Assembly: GCA_027486405.1 (NCBI GenBank)
Contig: JAIXPD010000038.1
Span: 1-64,000 of the forward strand
Direction: 5' to 3'
From: Azospirillum sp.
GTDB lineage: Bacteria > Pseudomonadota > Alphaproteobacteria > Azospirillales > Azospirillaceae
Length of the DNA stretch: 64,000 nucleotides
Under the pieces are notes generated by a model. It saw nothing but the letters and a program-made list of their open reading frames with translations, did not search any database and had not been told where the DNA came from. Position numbers and translations under genes: made by a program. Position 1 is the first letter of the stretch, and each line of letters begins with the position of its first letter. Below are positions 26,101 to 34,861 of this stretch, piece by piece.

Positions 26101-26234
26101 ACGACGCGGTGGCGCTGTTCGAGGGGCTGCGCCGCCAGCGGCCCGGCGACAAGCAGCTGCGCGCCGATTACGTCTCCCTGCTCGTCGAAAATGGCCGTTT
26201 GCCGGAGGCGCGCCGTGTCCTCGGCCTCCCGTAA
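23139..26234 (+). CDS. pelB: PelB TPR half, inner-membrane anchored
   Basis: A 1031-residue protein with one N-terminal membrane segment (LLVAALVLLVGIGASLLLIP) followed by a long superhelical TPR array to the end. It corresponds to the periplasmic TPR scaffold of PelB that binds PelA and guides the polymer to the outer membrane. The array is Ala/Leu/Arg-rich with roughly 34-residue periodicity. A normal PelB of about 1200 residues continues into an outer-membrane barrel; here the chain stops and the barrel is a separate gene starting 20 bases inside this one. GAGGGGG precedes the ATG. Confidence 0.88.
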   Translation: MPINLLVAALVLLVGIGASLLLIPRGAELALQKFRDSDFDSARAVYEARFANGDHSAGTVMPLTRLHLADGNVDQAIALMERLIEREPNSVEGRELLSRLYQDAQRQGDHLESLRDLARLRGTDEIHRELAYLAGFQGRLDIQIAALTRYCELRPDDTQTQQELAALLASQGDHAGAIAWLSKADDRANGAIEADSRELLMSLLIDLDREPEAFQRAQRWLGDNPTVPDLIGLASQLAAAARPDLGLRLIEPQATRPDRPLALELTAIDLLLATQKTGEAQARLAALTSPVDDASLGRLLALQMNAGMERAAAATAQGRDLRLVPDWVLAGLADLAYRDKDRAFLDRLVRELGDGFLNDRPILAANIALGRGDSAAAIRWAERGAEDVNQPVPDRLAAIRILDRAGRRDAAAAAFDRLPLAEGVADDLLEELGALFLDLDRAAAGLAWFSARRTANPSGAADLVWVRLAAKVGDLRAVAAWLDTHPKLDAGLLQDIAASAVERGAPSLALTAAERLFALSPSPRARLTLASALLAAGRAGEALPHLTALLARQADLGPDVGAELDSAYLGALDATGRVEELTRFLTAKLDRGGLSDADEQALVYALLDRKAYRAALPVLRRRAERLGAEQLGGEWLFAYADAARQAGALGDLADLLERQLADAALDPAGREQRAFLLLEAAGPDRALPVLRQLASASLTGPWDALYREALTTLGRKAELRRYLVARGTDARLPIAERRGVAFSLLDLQDKAGAEQVLRPLAAGQGPKSEEARQLAFLWGPRPKPAALDWLEERASRATTPADQAAWYGALVESGAAERVLARLGREGGPADPALRAVQIEGLAALGKTRELGEAVRAAAATDGNPERLRRIARLADQGRERRAAAEAWRALLAQRPEDGEALRQMGMAAYDDNRLPDAERLLRRFVARAPDDYEAYYFLGEALTALKRPAAATPFYQTALAQLRALRTRSDAVTQTEANLLNRLGKVDDAVALFEGLRRQRPGDKQLRADYVSLLVENGRLPEARRVLGLP

Positions 26235-27900
26235 ACGCCATGTCGCCGCGCTGGCCGCGTTGCTGACCGTCATCCCGGCTGTGTCGGTGTGGCCACAAGG
26301 CGCACCGCCACAGAGCGAGCCACCGCAAGGTGCACAGGCCCAAACCAGCCCGCCCAGCGCGCGGGCGGAGGCGGAGGCCGGGCCACAGCAGGCCCGCTTC
26401 GCCCTGCGCTGGCCGGTGGCGGTGACGCTGGACGCGGTCGAACGGCGCGGGCGGGAACTGATCCTGCTCTTCAACCGCCCCTTGGGCGGGGTGGCGCTGG
26501 ACAGCGTTCCCGGCCGGTTGTCGGGCTGGGTGGACAATGTCCAATATGGGTACGACATGGTGTTGTTGACGCTGGCAACCGGCGTGACGGCGGATGTGGT
26601 GGCCGACCGCAACGGCGTGACCGTCACCTTCGCCCAGGACGCGAACGCCCAACGCAGCGCCGAGGCGGTGAAGGCCGACGCGGCGGCGGATCGGCGTTTG
26701 GATTACTTCAAGGCGCTGACCCTGCTGGAGGGCGGGCAAACGCGGGAGGCGCGCGCCCTGCTGCGCGACCGCCTGCAAGACGGCCCGCGCGACGCCCAAT
26801 CCACCGCCCAGTCCACTGCGCTTCTGGCGCAAGCCGAAGAACGGTTGGGCCGCTGGCGGGAAGCGGTGGCCGCCTACGACGCCGCGCTGGAACTGACGCC
26901 GGACGAACCGTCACTGGTGCAGGGCAAGGCGCGGCTGCTCTACGACAACGGCGACCGGGCGCGGCTGGACACCGATTGGCAGAGCGTGCGCGGGGCCGAC
27001 GTGCAGCGCATCCAGCGCCTGACCGGGGTGGTGACTCTGCCGGGTGCCAACAGCCTGCGCTACGCCCTGGAAAACCGGCTGGTCGATGTGGACGCGGCTC
27101 AACAGCGCGATGGAACCCCGGCCCCCTTTCATGGCGCGCGCCAGCGCATGGAGTTCACCCTGTCGCACGACTGGCCGGAGGTGGAGCGCACCGACCTGAC
27201 CCTGTTCGCCGCACGGCGGCTGCTGGGCGTCGGCGTGACCCACGGTTGGAAGGACGACGACTCCGAAACCCGCGTCGGCGCGGCCTGGAGCGAACCGACC
27301 TTCGCCTTTCTGGAGGGCATCGTCAGCGCCGGGCGGCGCGACCGCCTGTTCGTCCAGCACGAAGAACGGCTGTCCGACCGCTGGAATCTGACGCTGGGGG
27401 CCGGTTACAACCGGTATGGGCTGGCGGGCGATGCCGATCTGGCGCGCTCGGCCAGTGTGGAGGCGTCCTTGCGCTATGTTCTGAACCGCGAAGGGCCGTT
27501 GACCAGCCTGGTCTATGCGGTGGACGCCGAATATGTCGGGCGGCGGGTGCAACGGGCGCGGGCGCTGCCCGCCGCGCCGGAGGCGTTGGCCGAGGACGCG
27601 CCACCCCCGCCCGTGCCGCCGCCCGGTTTCTTCACGCCCCTGCCGGTGGCCACGCGCGAGGTTCACACCATCCTGCTGTCGGTGGAAGATTGGTTGGCCG
27701 ATTATGTGCGCTACGGCGCGCAGATCGGGTACGCCTATGACCGGCGGGGCAAAAGCGGGCCGCAAGGGGCGCTGTCGTTGGCGTGGGAGCCGCTCGACGC
27801 GCTGGAAATCGGCCTGCGTCTCAGTCACGCCCGATCCACCGCGCGCGGAACCGCCAGCGCGGTCAACGCGGCGGGTGGTTATCTGATGTGGCGCTATTGA
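26215..27900 (+). CDS. pelB: PelB outer-membrane barrel half
   Basis: A 561-residue protein with its own signal peptide (HVAALAALLTVIPAVSVW), a short TPR region (about 165-240) and a C-terminal beta-barrel of alternating strands ending in LMWRY; a terminal aromatic residue is typical of barrels recognised by the Bam machinery. It matches the end of PelB, the export pore for Pel. Because the start lies within the 3' end of the TPR gene (GTG 26215, or ATG 26191), the two are translationally coupled. Both halves carry export signals, so this is a stable split and not a frameshift artefact. Confidence 0.85.
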   Translation: MSSASRKRHVAALAALLTVIPAVSVWPQGAPPQSEPPQGAQAQTSPPSARAEAEAGPQQARFALRWPVAVTLDAVERRGRELILLFNRPLGGVALDSVPGRLSGWVDNVQYGYDMVLLTLATGVTADVVADRNGVTVTFAQDANAQRSAEAVKADAAADRRLDYFKALTLLEGGQTREARALLRDRLQDGPRDAQSTAQSTALLAQAEERLGRWREAVAAYDAALELTPDEPSLVQGKARLLYDNGDRARLDTDWQSVRGADVQRIQRLTGVVTLPGANSLRYALENRLVDVDAAQQRDGTPAPFHGARQRMEFTLSHDWPEVERTDLTLFAARRLLGVGVTHGWKDDDSETRVGAAWSEPTFAFLEGIVSAGRRDRLFVQHEERLSDRWNLTLGAGYNRYGLAGDADLARSASVEASLRYVLNREGPLTSLVYAVDAEYVGRRVQRARALPAAPEALAEDAPPPPVPPPGFFTPLPVATREVHTILLSVEDWLADYVRYGAQIGYAYDRRGKSGPQGALSLAWEPLDALEIGLRLSHARSTARGTASAVNAAGGYLMWRY

Positions 27901-27950
27901 GGACGGACACGAGCATGGATGATACGACACGGACGGGGGGAGAAAGCGCC

Positions 27951-28556
27951 ATGACGGAACGGCGGAGCATGACGCGGGCGCGGCCCTGGCTGACGCTGAC
28001 GTTGGTGGTTGGGTTGGCGGCGTGCAGCGCGGGCCGCACCACCAGCCGGGATTTCGCGCGCGGGGGCGACAGCCTGCCGTCGGGGGCCAGCGTGGCGGTG
28101 CTGCCCTTTGAAAACCTGACCAACCACCCCAACGCCGGGCAGATCGCCGCCGACCTGCTGTCCACCGAACTCTATGGGCTGAACCTGTACCGGGTGGCGG
28201 AAGCCAGCCGCGTGCGCAACCAACTCGCCGCCGCCAAGATCGACAGCGAGAAGCTGACCGACGCCACCCACGCCCAGGCGATGGGGCGGACCTTGGGGGC
28301 CGACGCCGTGGTCATCGGCAGCGTGTCGGAATACGGCTATCAGCATGGCTTGCGGGAAGAGCCGGTGGTCGGGCTGAACGCCCGTCTGGTCCGCACCGCC
28401 GACGGTGCCGTGCTGTGGGCGTCCAGCCAATCGGCGGCGGGACGGGGTTATTTCACCCGCGACAGCGTGAACAACGTGGCCCAGCAGGTGGTGTCCCGCA
28501 TGGTGGACGGGCTGCGCGACGCGGTGGAACGCGACGCGGCGGCGGCCCGACCGTGA
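27951..28556 (+). CDS. pelC: PelC outer-membrane lipoprotein
   Basis: A 201-residue lipoprotein with lipobox LAAC near residue 22, followed by the PelC fold: VAVLPFENLTNHPNAGQIAA, LGADAVVIGSVSEYGYQ and a C-terminal helical part. PelC forms a periplasmic ring under the PelB pore and funnels the polymer. ATG 27951 is preferred because GGGGGGAGA lies just before it. The gene sits between the barrel and pelD, as in known pel operons. Confidence 0.9.
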   Translation: MTERRSMTRARPWLTLTLVVGLAACSAGRTTSRDFARGGDSLPSGASVAVLPFENLTNHPNAGQIAADLLSTELYGLNLYRVAEASRVRNQLAAAKIDSEKLTDATHAQAMGRTLGADAVVIGSVSEYGYQHGLREEPVVGLNARLVRTADGAVLWASSQSAAGRGYFTRDSVNNVAQQVVSRMVDGLRDAVERDAAAARP

Positions 28557-28594
28557 TGGATGACGGGTCCAAGGAATAGGGGGAGCGCATCGGC

Positions 28595-29998
28595 ATGACC
28601 GACGCCACCAGCACCGCAACGGCCAATCAATCAACCGACGCTTCCGCGCCGGAGAATGCGCCCATGGCCGCACCACGCCGTTGGCTGGGCCTGCGGCGGA
28701 TCGCGGTGTTGGAACTGGCGCTGTTCTTCGCGGTGATGCTGGGCGGCGATTGGGCCTTTGGCAGCGGCCTGCGCTATGAGGGGATCCAGCCGCATCCCTT
28801 CTGGATTCCGGTGCTGCTGCTGGCGGTCCAGTATGGAACCAACGAAGGGGTGCTGGCGGCCCTGGTGGCGGCGGCGGCGCTGCGGCTGGGCAATGTGCCC
28901 GACCCCACGCTGAACCAGGATCTGTACCAGCATCTCTACATCCTGACGCGGGACCCCATCCTGTGGCTGGTGTCGGGGGTGCTGATCGGCGAATTGCGGA
29001 TGCGGCAAATCCGCGAGCGTGACGAGCTGCGCCTGCATCTGGCAATGGCCCGCAAGGAGTCCGAAGCCATCACCCGGTCCTACCGCGCCCTGAAATCGGT
29101 CAAGGAAAATCTGGAAACCCGCGTGGCCGGGCAGTTGCGCACCGTCTTCACGCTCTATCAGGCGGCCAAGGCGATCGACAAGCTGGACGAGGGCGAAGTG
29201 ATGCTGGGTGTGGCCGATCTGGTCCGCACCGTGATGAAGCCGGACAAATTCTCGCTCTTCCTGCTGAACAACGACGTGTTGGAATCGGTGACGAACGAGG
29301 GCTGGGACGACGAGCAGGACGGTTACGCCCGCTGGTTCGATCATGGATCGGCGCTGTTCGAACGGGTGGTCGGGCGGCAACGCCAGCTCTGCGTCAACCG
29401 GGCGGAGGACGAGCGCATCCTGAACGGCGAAGGCGTGCTGGCCGGGCCGCTCATCAGCAGCGACACCGGCGAGGTGGTTGGCATGATCAAGATCGAAAGC
29501 ATGGGCTTCACCGATCTCAGCGTCAACACGGTGGAGAATTTCCGCATCCTGTGCGAATGGATCGGCACCGCGCTGGCCAAGGCCCGCCAATACAGCCTGG
29601 CCAACGAACAGCGGATCATGACCGACGATTCGCTCTACTCCTCCCACTTCATCGGGCGTCAGGCGGAGTTTCTGGCTCTGCTGGGCCGCCGCATGGGGTT
29701 TGAAACCACCTCCATCACCATCCGCCCGTCCGGCCTGTCGCGCCTGTCCGCCGCCCAACGCGCCGAGTTGGCCAGCGCCATCGGCAGCGCGGTGCGCGAC
29801 AGCCTGCGCGACACCGATCTGGCCTGCGATTTCGGCCATCAGGGGACCTCCTTCGGCGTGGTGCTGACCGGCACGCCGCTGGAGGGGGCCAAGCTGGTGG
29901 AAGCCAAGCTGGAACAGGCGGTGCGTGCGGCGTTGCCGCTGGCGCTGCGCCGGATCCCGATCTCCTACACCACGCAGAAGGTGGAGGCGCGGGAATGA
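28595..29998 (+). CDS. pelD: PelD c-di-GMP receptor
   Basis: A 467-residue inner-membrane protein. Four membrane segments (about 36-134) are followed by a coiled-coil helix (about 140-185), a GAF domain (about 190-335) and a degenerate GGDEF domain. The catalytic GGDEF motif is absent, but the inhibitory-site motif R-x-x-D is kept as Arg405-Asp-Thr-Asp408. This is the site through which PelD binds c-di-GMP and switches on Pel synthesis, so the pathway is probably still c-di-GMP-controlled here. AGGGGGAG precedes the ATG. Confidence 0.93.
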   Translation: MTDATSTATANQSTDASAPENAPMAAPRRWLGLRRIAVLELALFFAVMLGGDWAFGSGLRYEGIQPHPFWIPVLLLAVQYGTNEGVLAALVAAAALRLGNVPDPTLNQDLYQHLYILTRDPILWLVSGVLIGELRMRQIRERDELRLHLAMARKESEAITRSYRALKSVKENLETRVAGQLRTVFTLYQAAKAIDKLDEGEVMLGVADLVRTVMKPDKFSLFLLNNDVLESVTNEGWDDEQDGYARWFDHGSALFERVVGRQRQLCVNRAEDERILNGEGVLAGPLISSDTGEVVGMIKIESMGFTDLSVNTVENFRILCEWIGTALAKARQYSLANEQRIMTDDSLYSSHFIGRQAEFLALLGRRMGFETTSITIRPSGLSRLSAAQRAELASAIGSAVRDSLRDTDLACDFGHQGTSFGVVLTGTPLEGAKLVEAKLEQAVRAALPLALRRIPISYTTQKVEARE

Positions 29999-30050
29999 CG
30001 CCGCTCCGCCACCCTGCACCAGCGCACCGCAAATCCGGGGAGGTGGACCG

Positions 30051-31205
30051 GTGAGCGGCAATGTGCTGGCCCAAGCGCCCGATCCCAGCACCGGCGGGCT
30101 GGTGTCGGTCGGGATTCTGACCCTGATCGGGGAGTTGGCGGCGGCGGCCCTGGTGCTGGCCCCCGACGCGCTGCCGCTCGCCCCACGGATGAGCGTGTTG
30201 ATGGGCATGGCGAAGCTGGCCCCGGAGACGCTGGCGCGGTTGGCCGGGCTGCTGGGCCACGCGCTGCTGTGCGCCGCTCTGATCCTGTGGGTGCGCGCCC
30301 GCGCCCGAAAGGGCCGGGATCTGCGGCTGGCCGGGCTGATGCTGGTGACGACGCCGGTCCTGGGGCCGCTCGGCCCGCTCTTCACCCTGCTGACCACCGG
30401 TCTGCACGCGCTGTTCCGCCGCTACGCCACCGGCTTCCAGGATTGGTATCTGTCGCTGTTCCCGGAAAGCGAGGTCGAACCGGCGCAGGAATTGTATGAG
30501 CTGATCGTGTCGGGGCGGGAAACCGCCCACCTCGCCGCTGGGGAATCCTTCACCGACGTGATGTCGGTCGGCACGCCCCAGCAGAAACAGGCGGTCATCG
30601 CGCTGGTCGCCCGCCATTTCCGCCCGGCCTTCACCCCGGCGCTGAAAGCCGGGCTGGGCGACGCCGACCCGTCGGTGCGCGTCCAGGCCGCCACCGCCAC
30701 CGCGCGGGTGGAGCATGAGTTCAACGGGCGCTGGCAGACGCTGGACAACGCCGTCCGCACCAACCCCGACGCGGTGGCGACGCGGGCGGAGCTGGCCCGG
30801 CATCTGGACAATTACGCCTTCTGCGGCCTGCTCGACAGCAACCGCGAGGCCGAAATCCGCGACAAGGCGCTGGACGGCTACCGCCGCTGCCTGGACCTTG
30901 CCCCCGACGACGACGAGATCCGCCATGATCTGGGCCGCCTGCTGCTGCGCTGCGGCTTGGCGGAGGAAGCGGCGCTGCGGCTGGAACCCCTGATCGACCG
31001 CGCCACCGACCGCCGCATCCTGTTCTGGTACGCCGAAAGCCTGTTCCGGCTGAAACGCTTCGCCGATCTGCGCGCCCTGCCGCACCGCCGCCCCGACCTG
31101 CTGGGGGAGGGGGTGGCCATGCCCGACTCCCTGCGCGACGTCTTCACCCTGTGGCGCGACAGCGCCGACCAAGTGGATGATCTTTCAGTGCGGGAGGCGG
31201 CCTGA
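30051..31205 (+). CDS. pelE: PelE inner-membrane TPR protein
   Basis: A 384-residue protein with two or three N-terminal membrane segments (about 15-105) and a soluble C-terminal part of TPR-like helices (about 220-340). It belongs to the PelDEFG synthase complex. The GTG at 30051 is chosen because GGGGAGG lies just before it. Its stop overlaps the pelF start (TGATG). The middle segment (about 155-225) is HEAT/TPR-like, with SVRVQAATATARVEHEF. Confidence 0.87.
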   Translation: MSGNVLAQAPDPSTGGLVSVGILTLIGELAAAALVLAPDALPLAPRMSVLMGMAKLAPETLARLAGLLGHALLCAALILWVRARARKGRDLRLAGLMLVTTPVLGPLGPLFTLLTTGLHALFRRYATGFQDWYLSLFPESEVEPAQELYELIVSGRETAHLAAGESFTDVMSVGTPQQKQAVIALVARHFRPAFTPALKAGLGDADPSVRVQAATATARVEHEFNGRWQTLDNAVRTNPDAVATRAELARHLDNYAFCGLLDSNREAEIRDKALDGYRRCLDLAPDDDEIRHDLGRLLLRCGLAEEAALRLEPLIDRATDRRILFWYAESLFRLKRFADLRALPHRRPDLLGEGVAMPDSLRDVFTLWRDSADQVDDLSVREAA

Positions 31206-32812
31206 TGGCGGCAAACGCCCAAAAGAGGGACAGCAAGAAGCCGGTCAAGCCGCCGCTGCCGGAGGGGCGCGCGGCCCCGGTCGCCGACGTCTGCCTGTTG
31301 ATGGAAGGCTCCTACCCCTACGTCGCGGGTGGGGTGTCGACCTGGACCCACGACCTCATCACATCGCACGCCGACCTGACCTTTCACGTTGTGGCGCTGG
31401 TGGCCGACCGCAACGCCCGCAAGCTGGCCTATGAGCTGCCGTCGAACGTCACCGGCCTGACCCACGTCTATTTGCAGGATCCCGCCCCCGGCTGGCGCTG
31501 GATGCCGGGAACCAAGCGCTTTCTGGCGGCGCTGGAGCAGCCCTTGCGCCAGTTGCAACAGGGCGGCGGCCTGCCCGAGGTGGCCGAGGTGCTGCGGCTG
31601 CTGAACAGCGCGGGCGGGCGGGCGGGACGGCGTGTCCTGCTGAATTCCGAAGAGGCGTTTCACATGGCGGTGCGGATGTGCCGGGCCACGCTGCCCGACG
31701 CGTCCTTTCTGGAGTATTTCTGGGGCGCGCGGGCGCTGATGAGCGGCCTGTTCGCCACCATGCTGGCCCCGATGCCGCGCTGCAAGGTCTACCACGCCAT
31801 TTCCACCGGTTACGCCGGGCTGTTCGCCGCACGCGCGGTGCTGGAAACCGGCCGCCCGGCGGTGCTGACCGAACACGGCATCTACACCAACGAACGCCGC
31901 ATCGAAATCCTGATGGCCGAATGGCTGTTCGAGGGGGCCGACACCTCGTTGGCGCTCGACAAGAAGAAGCGCGATTTGCGCGATTTGTGGCTCGACACCT
32001 TCGCCAGCTACTCCAAGGCCTGCTACGACGCCTGCGACAAGATTTTCACCCTCTATGGCGGCAACCAGGAGTTCCAGCGCCGCCAGGGGGCCGACCCGGC
32101 CAAGCTGAAGGTCGTTCCCAACGGCATCGATTACGACGGCTATTCAAAGGTCGTGCGCGACACAGGACCACGCCCGCCCACCATCGCGCTGATCGGGCGC
32201 GTGGTGCCGATCAAGGACGTGAAAACCTACATCCGCGCCGCCGGCATCCTGCGCGAGGACATCCCCGACGTGAAGGCGATGATCCTCGGCCCGCTGGAGG
32301 AGGATCCCGGCTATGTCGAGGAGTGCAAGACCATCGTCAAGCATCTGGGGTTGGAGGACACGGTGATCTTTGCCGGGCGGGTCAAGCTGACCGACTGGCT
32401 GGGCCGGGTGGACGCCATCGCCCTGACCAGCGTCAGCGAGGCGCAACCGCTGGTGATTCTGGAGGCCGGGGCCTCCGGCGTGCCCAGCGTGGCGACCGAC
32501 GTCGGATCCTGTTCGGAACTGCTGTTGGGCCGCCCGGACGAGGATCCGCCGCTGGGGGCGGGTGGGGCGATCACGCCGTTGGCCAGCCCGCTCGACACCG
32601 CGCGGGAGCTGCGCGCCCTGCTGCTGGATCGGCCCTGGCGGGAGAAGTGCGGCGAGGCCATCGCCAAGCGCGTCGCCCGCTATTACGACAAGGTGGAAAT
32701 CGACCGGATTTACCGCGCCATCTACGACGAACACATCGCCAAGCCCGACCGGCCAACCCTGTTCGATGCGGGCTTTGCCGGGTTTGCGGCCGGGTTGGGG
32801 GAGGGGGCCTGA
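31205..32812 (+). CDS. pelF: PelF glycosyltransferase (GT4)
   Basis: A 535-residue soluble GT-B enzyme that polymerises the Pel backbone. It has the PelF start (VCLLMEGSYPYVAGGVSTW), TEHGIYTNERRIEI in the middle, and the C-terminal nucleotide-binding half with VPNGIDYDGY, ALIGRVVPIKDVKTYIRA and the E-x7-E motif in SEAQPLVILEAG. Start and stop overlap pelE and pelG by one base each (TGATG), so all three are translationally coupled. Confidence 0.95.
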   Translation: MAANAQKRDSKKPVKPPLPEGRAAPVADVCLLMEGSYPYVAGGVSTWTHDLITSHADLTFHVVALVADRNARKLAYELPSNVTGLTHVYLQDPAPGWRWMPGTKRFLAALEQPLRQLQQGGGLPEVAEVLRLLNSAGGRAGRRVLLNSEEAFHMAVRMCRATLPDASFLEYFWGARALMSGLFATMLAPMPRCKVYHAISTGYAGLFAARAVLETGRPAVLTEHGIYTNERRIEILMAEWLFEGADTSLALDKKKRDLRDLWLDTFASYSKACYDACDKIFTLYGGNQEFQRRQGADPAKLKVVPNGIDYDGYSKVVRDTGPRPPTIALIGRVVPIKDVKTYIRAAGILREDIPDVKAMILGPLEEDPGYVEECKTIVKHLGLEDTVIFAGRVKLTDWLGRVDAIALTSVSEAQPLVILEAGASGVPSVATDVGSCSELLLGRPDEDPPLGAGGAITPLASPLDTARELRALLLDRPWREKCGEAIAKRVARYYDKVEIDRIYRAIYDEHIAKPDRPTLFDAGFAGFAAGLGEGA

Positions 32813-34191
32813 TGGCGGGCATTGGTTTTGCCCTGCGCAAGCTGGCGCGGCGCGACGATCTGCTGGGGGTGTTGCAGGGCTACGCCCATTCGGCCTTCAT
32901 CACCTCCGGCCCCTGGATGTTCACCATTCTGGCGCTGGCCGGGATCAACCTGCTGGGGCGCGATCTGGTGGCGGTGGAGGAGTTGGCGCTCTTCCGCGTC
33001 GTCGTCATCTACAATTTCTGCTTTTCGGTGGTGTTCACCGGGCCGCTGGTGCTGGTCGCCACCCGCTATCTGGCCGACGCCATCTATTCCAAGGAGGTGG
33101 ACGCCGCCCCCGGCATGCTGCTGGCGACGCTGGGTCTGGGATACGCCATCGCCGCGCTGACCGCCGGTCCCTTTTATGTGTGGTTCAGCGATCTGCCGAC
33201 GGCGGTGATGGTCGGCGGGTTGGTGAATTTCTTTCTGGTCTGCGGCATCTGGGTGGTGTCGATCTTCCTGTCGGCCTTGAAGGATTATCTGTCCGTCACC
33301 GTCGCCTTTGGCGTCGGCATGGTCATCGGCGTGGTGACGACGGCGCTGTTCGGAGCCTGGTTCGGCGGGGCGGGGATGGTCTGGGGCTTTTCCCTGGGGC
33401 TGGCCAGCATCCAATTCGGCCTGATCGCGCGGGTCTTCGCCGAATACCCTTACAAGGTGGCGCGGCTGTTCGCCTTTCTGGCTTATTTCCGCCGTTACTG
33501 GGATTTGGCGCTGATCGGGCTGGTCGCCAATCTGGCGGTGTGGTCCGACAAATGGGTGATGTGGTTCGTGCCGGAGCGGGAAATCGTGTCCGGCGCGATG
33601 GTCATTTACACCGATTACGACAGCGCCATGTTCGTGGCCTATCTGACCATCCTGCCCGCGCTGACCCTGTTCACCGTGAACATCGAAACCCGGTTTTTCG
33701 AGCATTACCAGGGCTTTTACCGCGACATCCAGCAGCACGCGACCTACGACCAGATCGCGCGCAACCACCGCTCCATCATCGGCGCGCTGCTGGACAGCTG
33801 CCGCAATCTGGTGATCCTGCAAGGGGCGATGTGCGCCGTGACCATCTTCTCCGCCCCGGCCATCGTCGGCGCGCTGGGGCTGCATTACCAGCAGATCGGC
33901 ATGTTCCGCTTCGGCGTGCTGGGCGCGTTTTTCCAGGCGATGTTCCTGTTCTGCACGGTGATCCTGGCCTATTTCGATCTTCGGCGGCGGAATCTGGCGG
34001 TGCAGACGCTCTATCTGCTGGGCAACGGCGGCTTCACCCTGCTGTTCAGCGACATGGGCTTTGCCTGGTACGGCTACGGCTATTTCCTCAGCTCGCTGGT
34101 GGCCTTCGTCGTCGCCTATCTGATGGTGGCCGACGCGGTGCGCCGTTTGCCCTATTTCGCCTTCGTCGCCAACAACCCTTCAGTGCGCTGA
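32812..34191 (+). CDS. pelG: PelG polysaccharide transporter-like membrane protein
   Basis: A 459-residue protein with about 12 membrane segments, of the PST/Wzx-related PelG family. With PelD, PelE and PelF it forms the inner-membrane synthesis and export complex. Recognisable blocks are MAGIGFALRKLARRDDLLG at the start, SAFITSGPWMFTI and WSDKWVMWFVPE. It is the last gene of the operon; I see no classic terminator after it. Confidence 0.95.
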   Translation: MAGIGFALRKLARRDDLLGVLQGYAHSAFITSGPWMFTILALAGINLLGRDLVAVEELALFRVVVIYNFCFSVVFTGPLVLVATRYLADAIYSKEVDAAPGMLLATLGLGYAIAALTAGPFYVWFSDLPTAVMVGGLVNFFLVCGIWVVSIFLSALKDYLSVTVAFGVGMVIGVVTTALFGAWFGGAGMVWGFSLGLASIQFGLIARVFAEYPYKVARLFAFLAYFRRYWDLALIGLVANLAVWSDKWVMWFVPEREIVSGAMVIYTDYDSAMFVAYLTILPALTLFTVNIETRFFEHYQGFYRDIQQHATYDQIARNHRSIIGALLDSCRNLVILQGAMCAVTIFSAPAIVGALGLHYQQIGMFRFGVLGAFFQAMFLFCTVILAYFDLRRRNLAVQTLYLLGNGGFTLLFSDMGFAWYGYGYFLSSLVAFVVAYLMVADAVRRLPYFAFVANNPSVR

Positions 34192-34248
34192 GTGGCGTGC
34201 GTTGAAGCCGATGCGTTGCGTATGACGATCTGGTAATGTGTGATGGCC

Positions 34249-34271
34249 GTCACAGTTTTGTGCTCTGTGAC
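34249..34271. promoter_or_regulatory. inverted repeat GTCACAG-N9-CTGTGAC
   Basis: A perfect 7-base inverted repeat, 23 bases before the start codon at 34295. It could be an operator or a leader hairpin for that gene. The arms resemble half sites of CRP/FNR-type regulators but point outward, so I do not assign a regulator. Confidence 0.4.
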
Positions 34272-34294
34272 GATCATCATGCGGGGTTTGGACC

Positions 34295-34759
34295 ATGGGG
34301 CGGGCGTTGGTTGGGTCGGTGGTGGGGCTGCTGGCGCTGGGGATTCCCCTGGCCGGGGCGCTGGCCGATGACATTCCCAAGACCGATTGGCCGCCCACCA
34401 ACCGCCACATGCTCTACCGCTCCCTGCCGCCGCGCACGCTGTCGCCGCGCATCCAATACGCCCCGGCGCGCGCGGTCTATAAGCTGCCCAAGGGCCTGGA
34501 CGGGCTGGCGACCTACGACAAGGCGCTGACGCAGGCCTGCATGGCGGGCACCTTTCGGCAGATCAGCGACGGCTATTATTGGGCGGTCACGCCCGACCGG
34601 CGCTTTGGTGTGGCCTTTTCCGGTGGGGCCAATCTGGACGATCCGCAGAAAAAACGGGAACCGGGCAAGGTCTATTTCTTCCTGAACCAAGACGCCCGTT
34701 GCATGGTCTATGTCGGCGATCAGGCCAAGCTGATGCCGAACTACATCCCGCCGGTGTGA
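34295..34759 (+). CDS. exported hypothetical protein
   Basis: A 154-residue protein with a Sec signal peptide (LVGSVVGLLALGIPLAGALA, cleavage near residue 24). The mature part is about 130 residues with two cysteines (in QACMAG and RCMVYV) that may form a disulfide, and many aromatic residues. I do not recognise the family. It follows pelG by about 100 bases on the same strand behind its own putative regulatory repeat, so a role in the envelope or matrix is possible, but only by position. Confidence 0.75.
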   Translation: MGRALVGSVVGLLALGIPLAGALADDIPKTDWPPTNRHMLYRSLPPRTLSPRIQYAPARAVYKLPKGLDGLATYDKALTQACMAGTFRQISDGYYWAVTPDRRFGVAFSGGANLDDPQKKREPGKVYFFLNQDARCMVYVGDQAKLMPNYIPPV

Positions 34760-34795
34760 CCGCGCCCCGGCGCTTTCGCTGACGTTCCGGTCATG

Positions 34796-34825
34796 AAAAA
34801 CCGGGTGGACCGATGGCCCACCCGG
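34796..34825 (-). terminator. rho-independent terminator for the YdcH-like gene
   Basis: On the minus strand CCGGGTGGG-CCATCGGT-CCACCCGG is followed directly by TTTTT (34796-34800). It lies 37 bases after the stop of the gene at 34862. Confidence 0.75.
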
Positions 34826-34861
34826 CGCTCATTGTTGATGGGATTGTATGTTTGGGGGGAA

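Noticed and set aside
23079..26627. Long minus-strand frame opposite the PelB genes
   Set aside because: Gln/Gly/Arg-rich shadow of TPR codons. PelB fits by motif, context and ribosome-binding sites.
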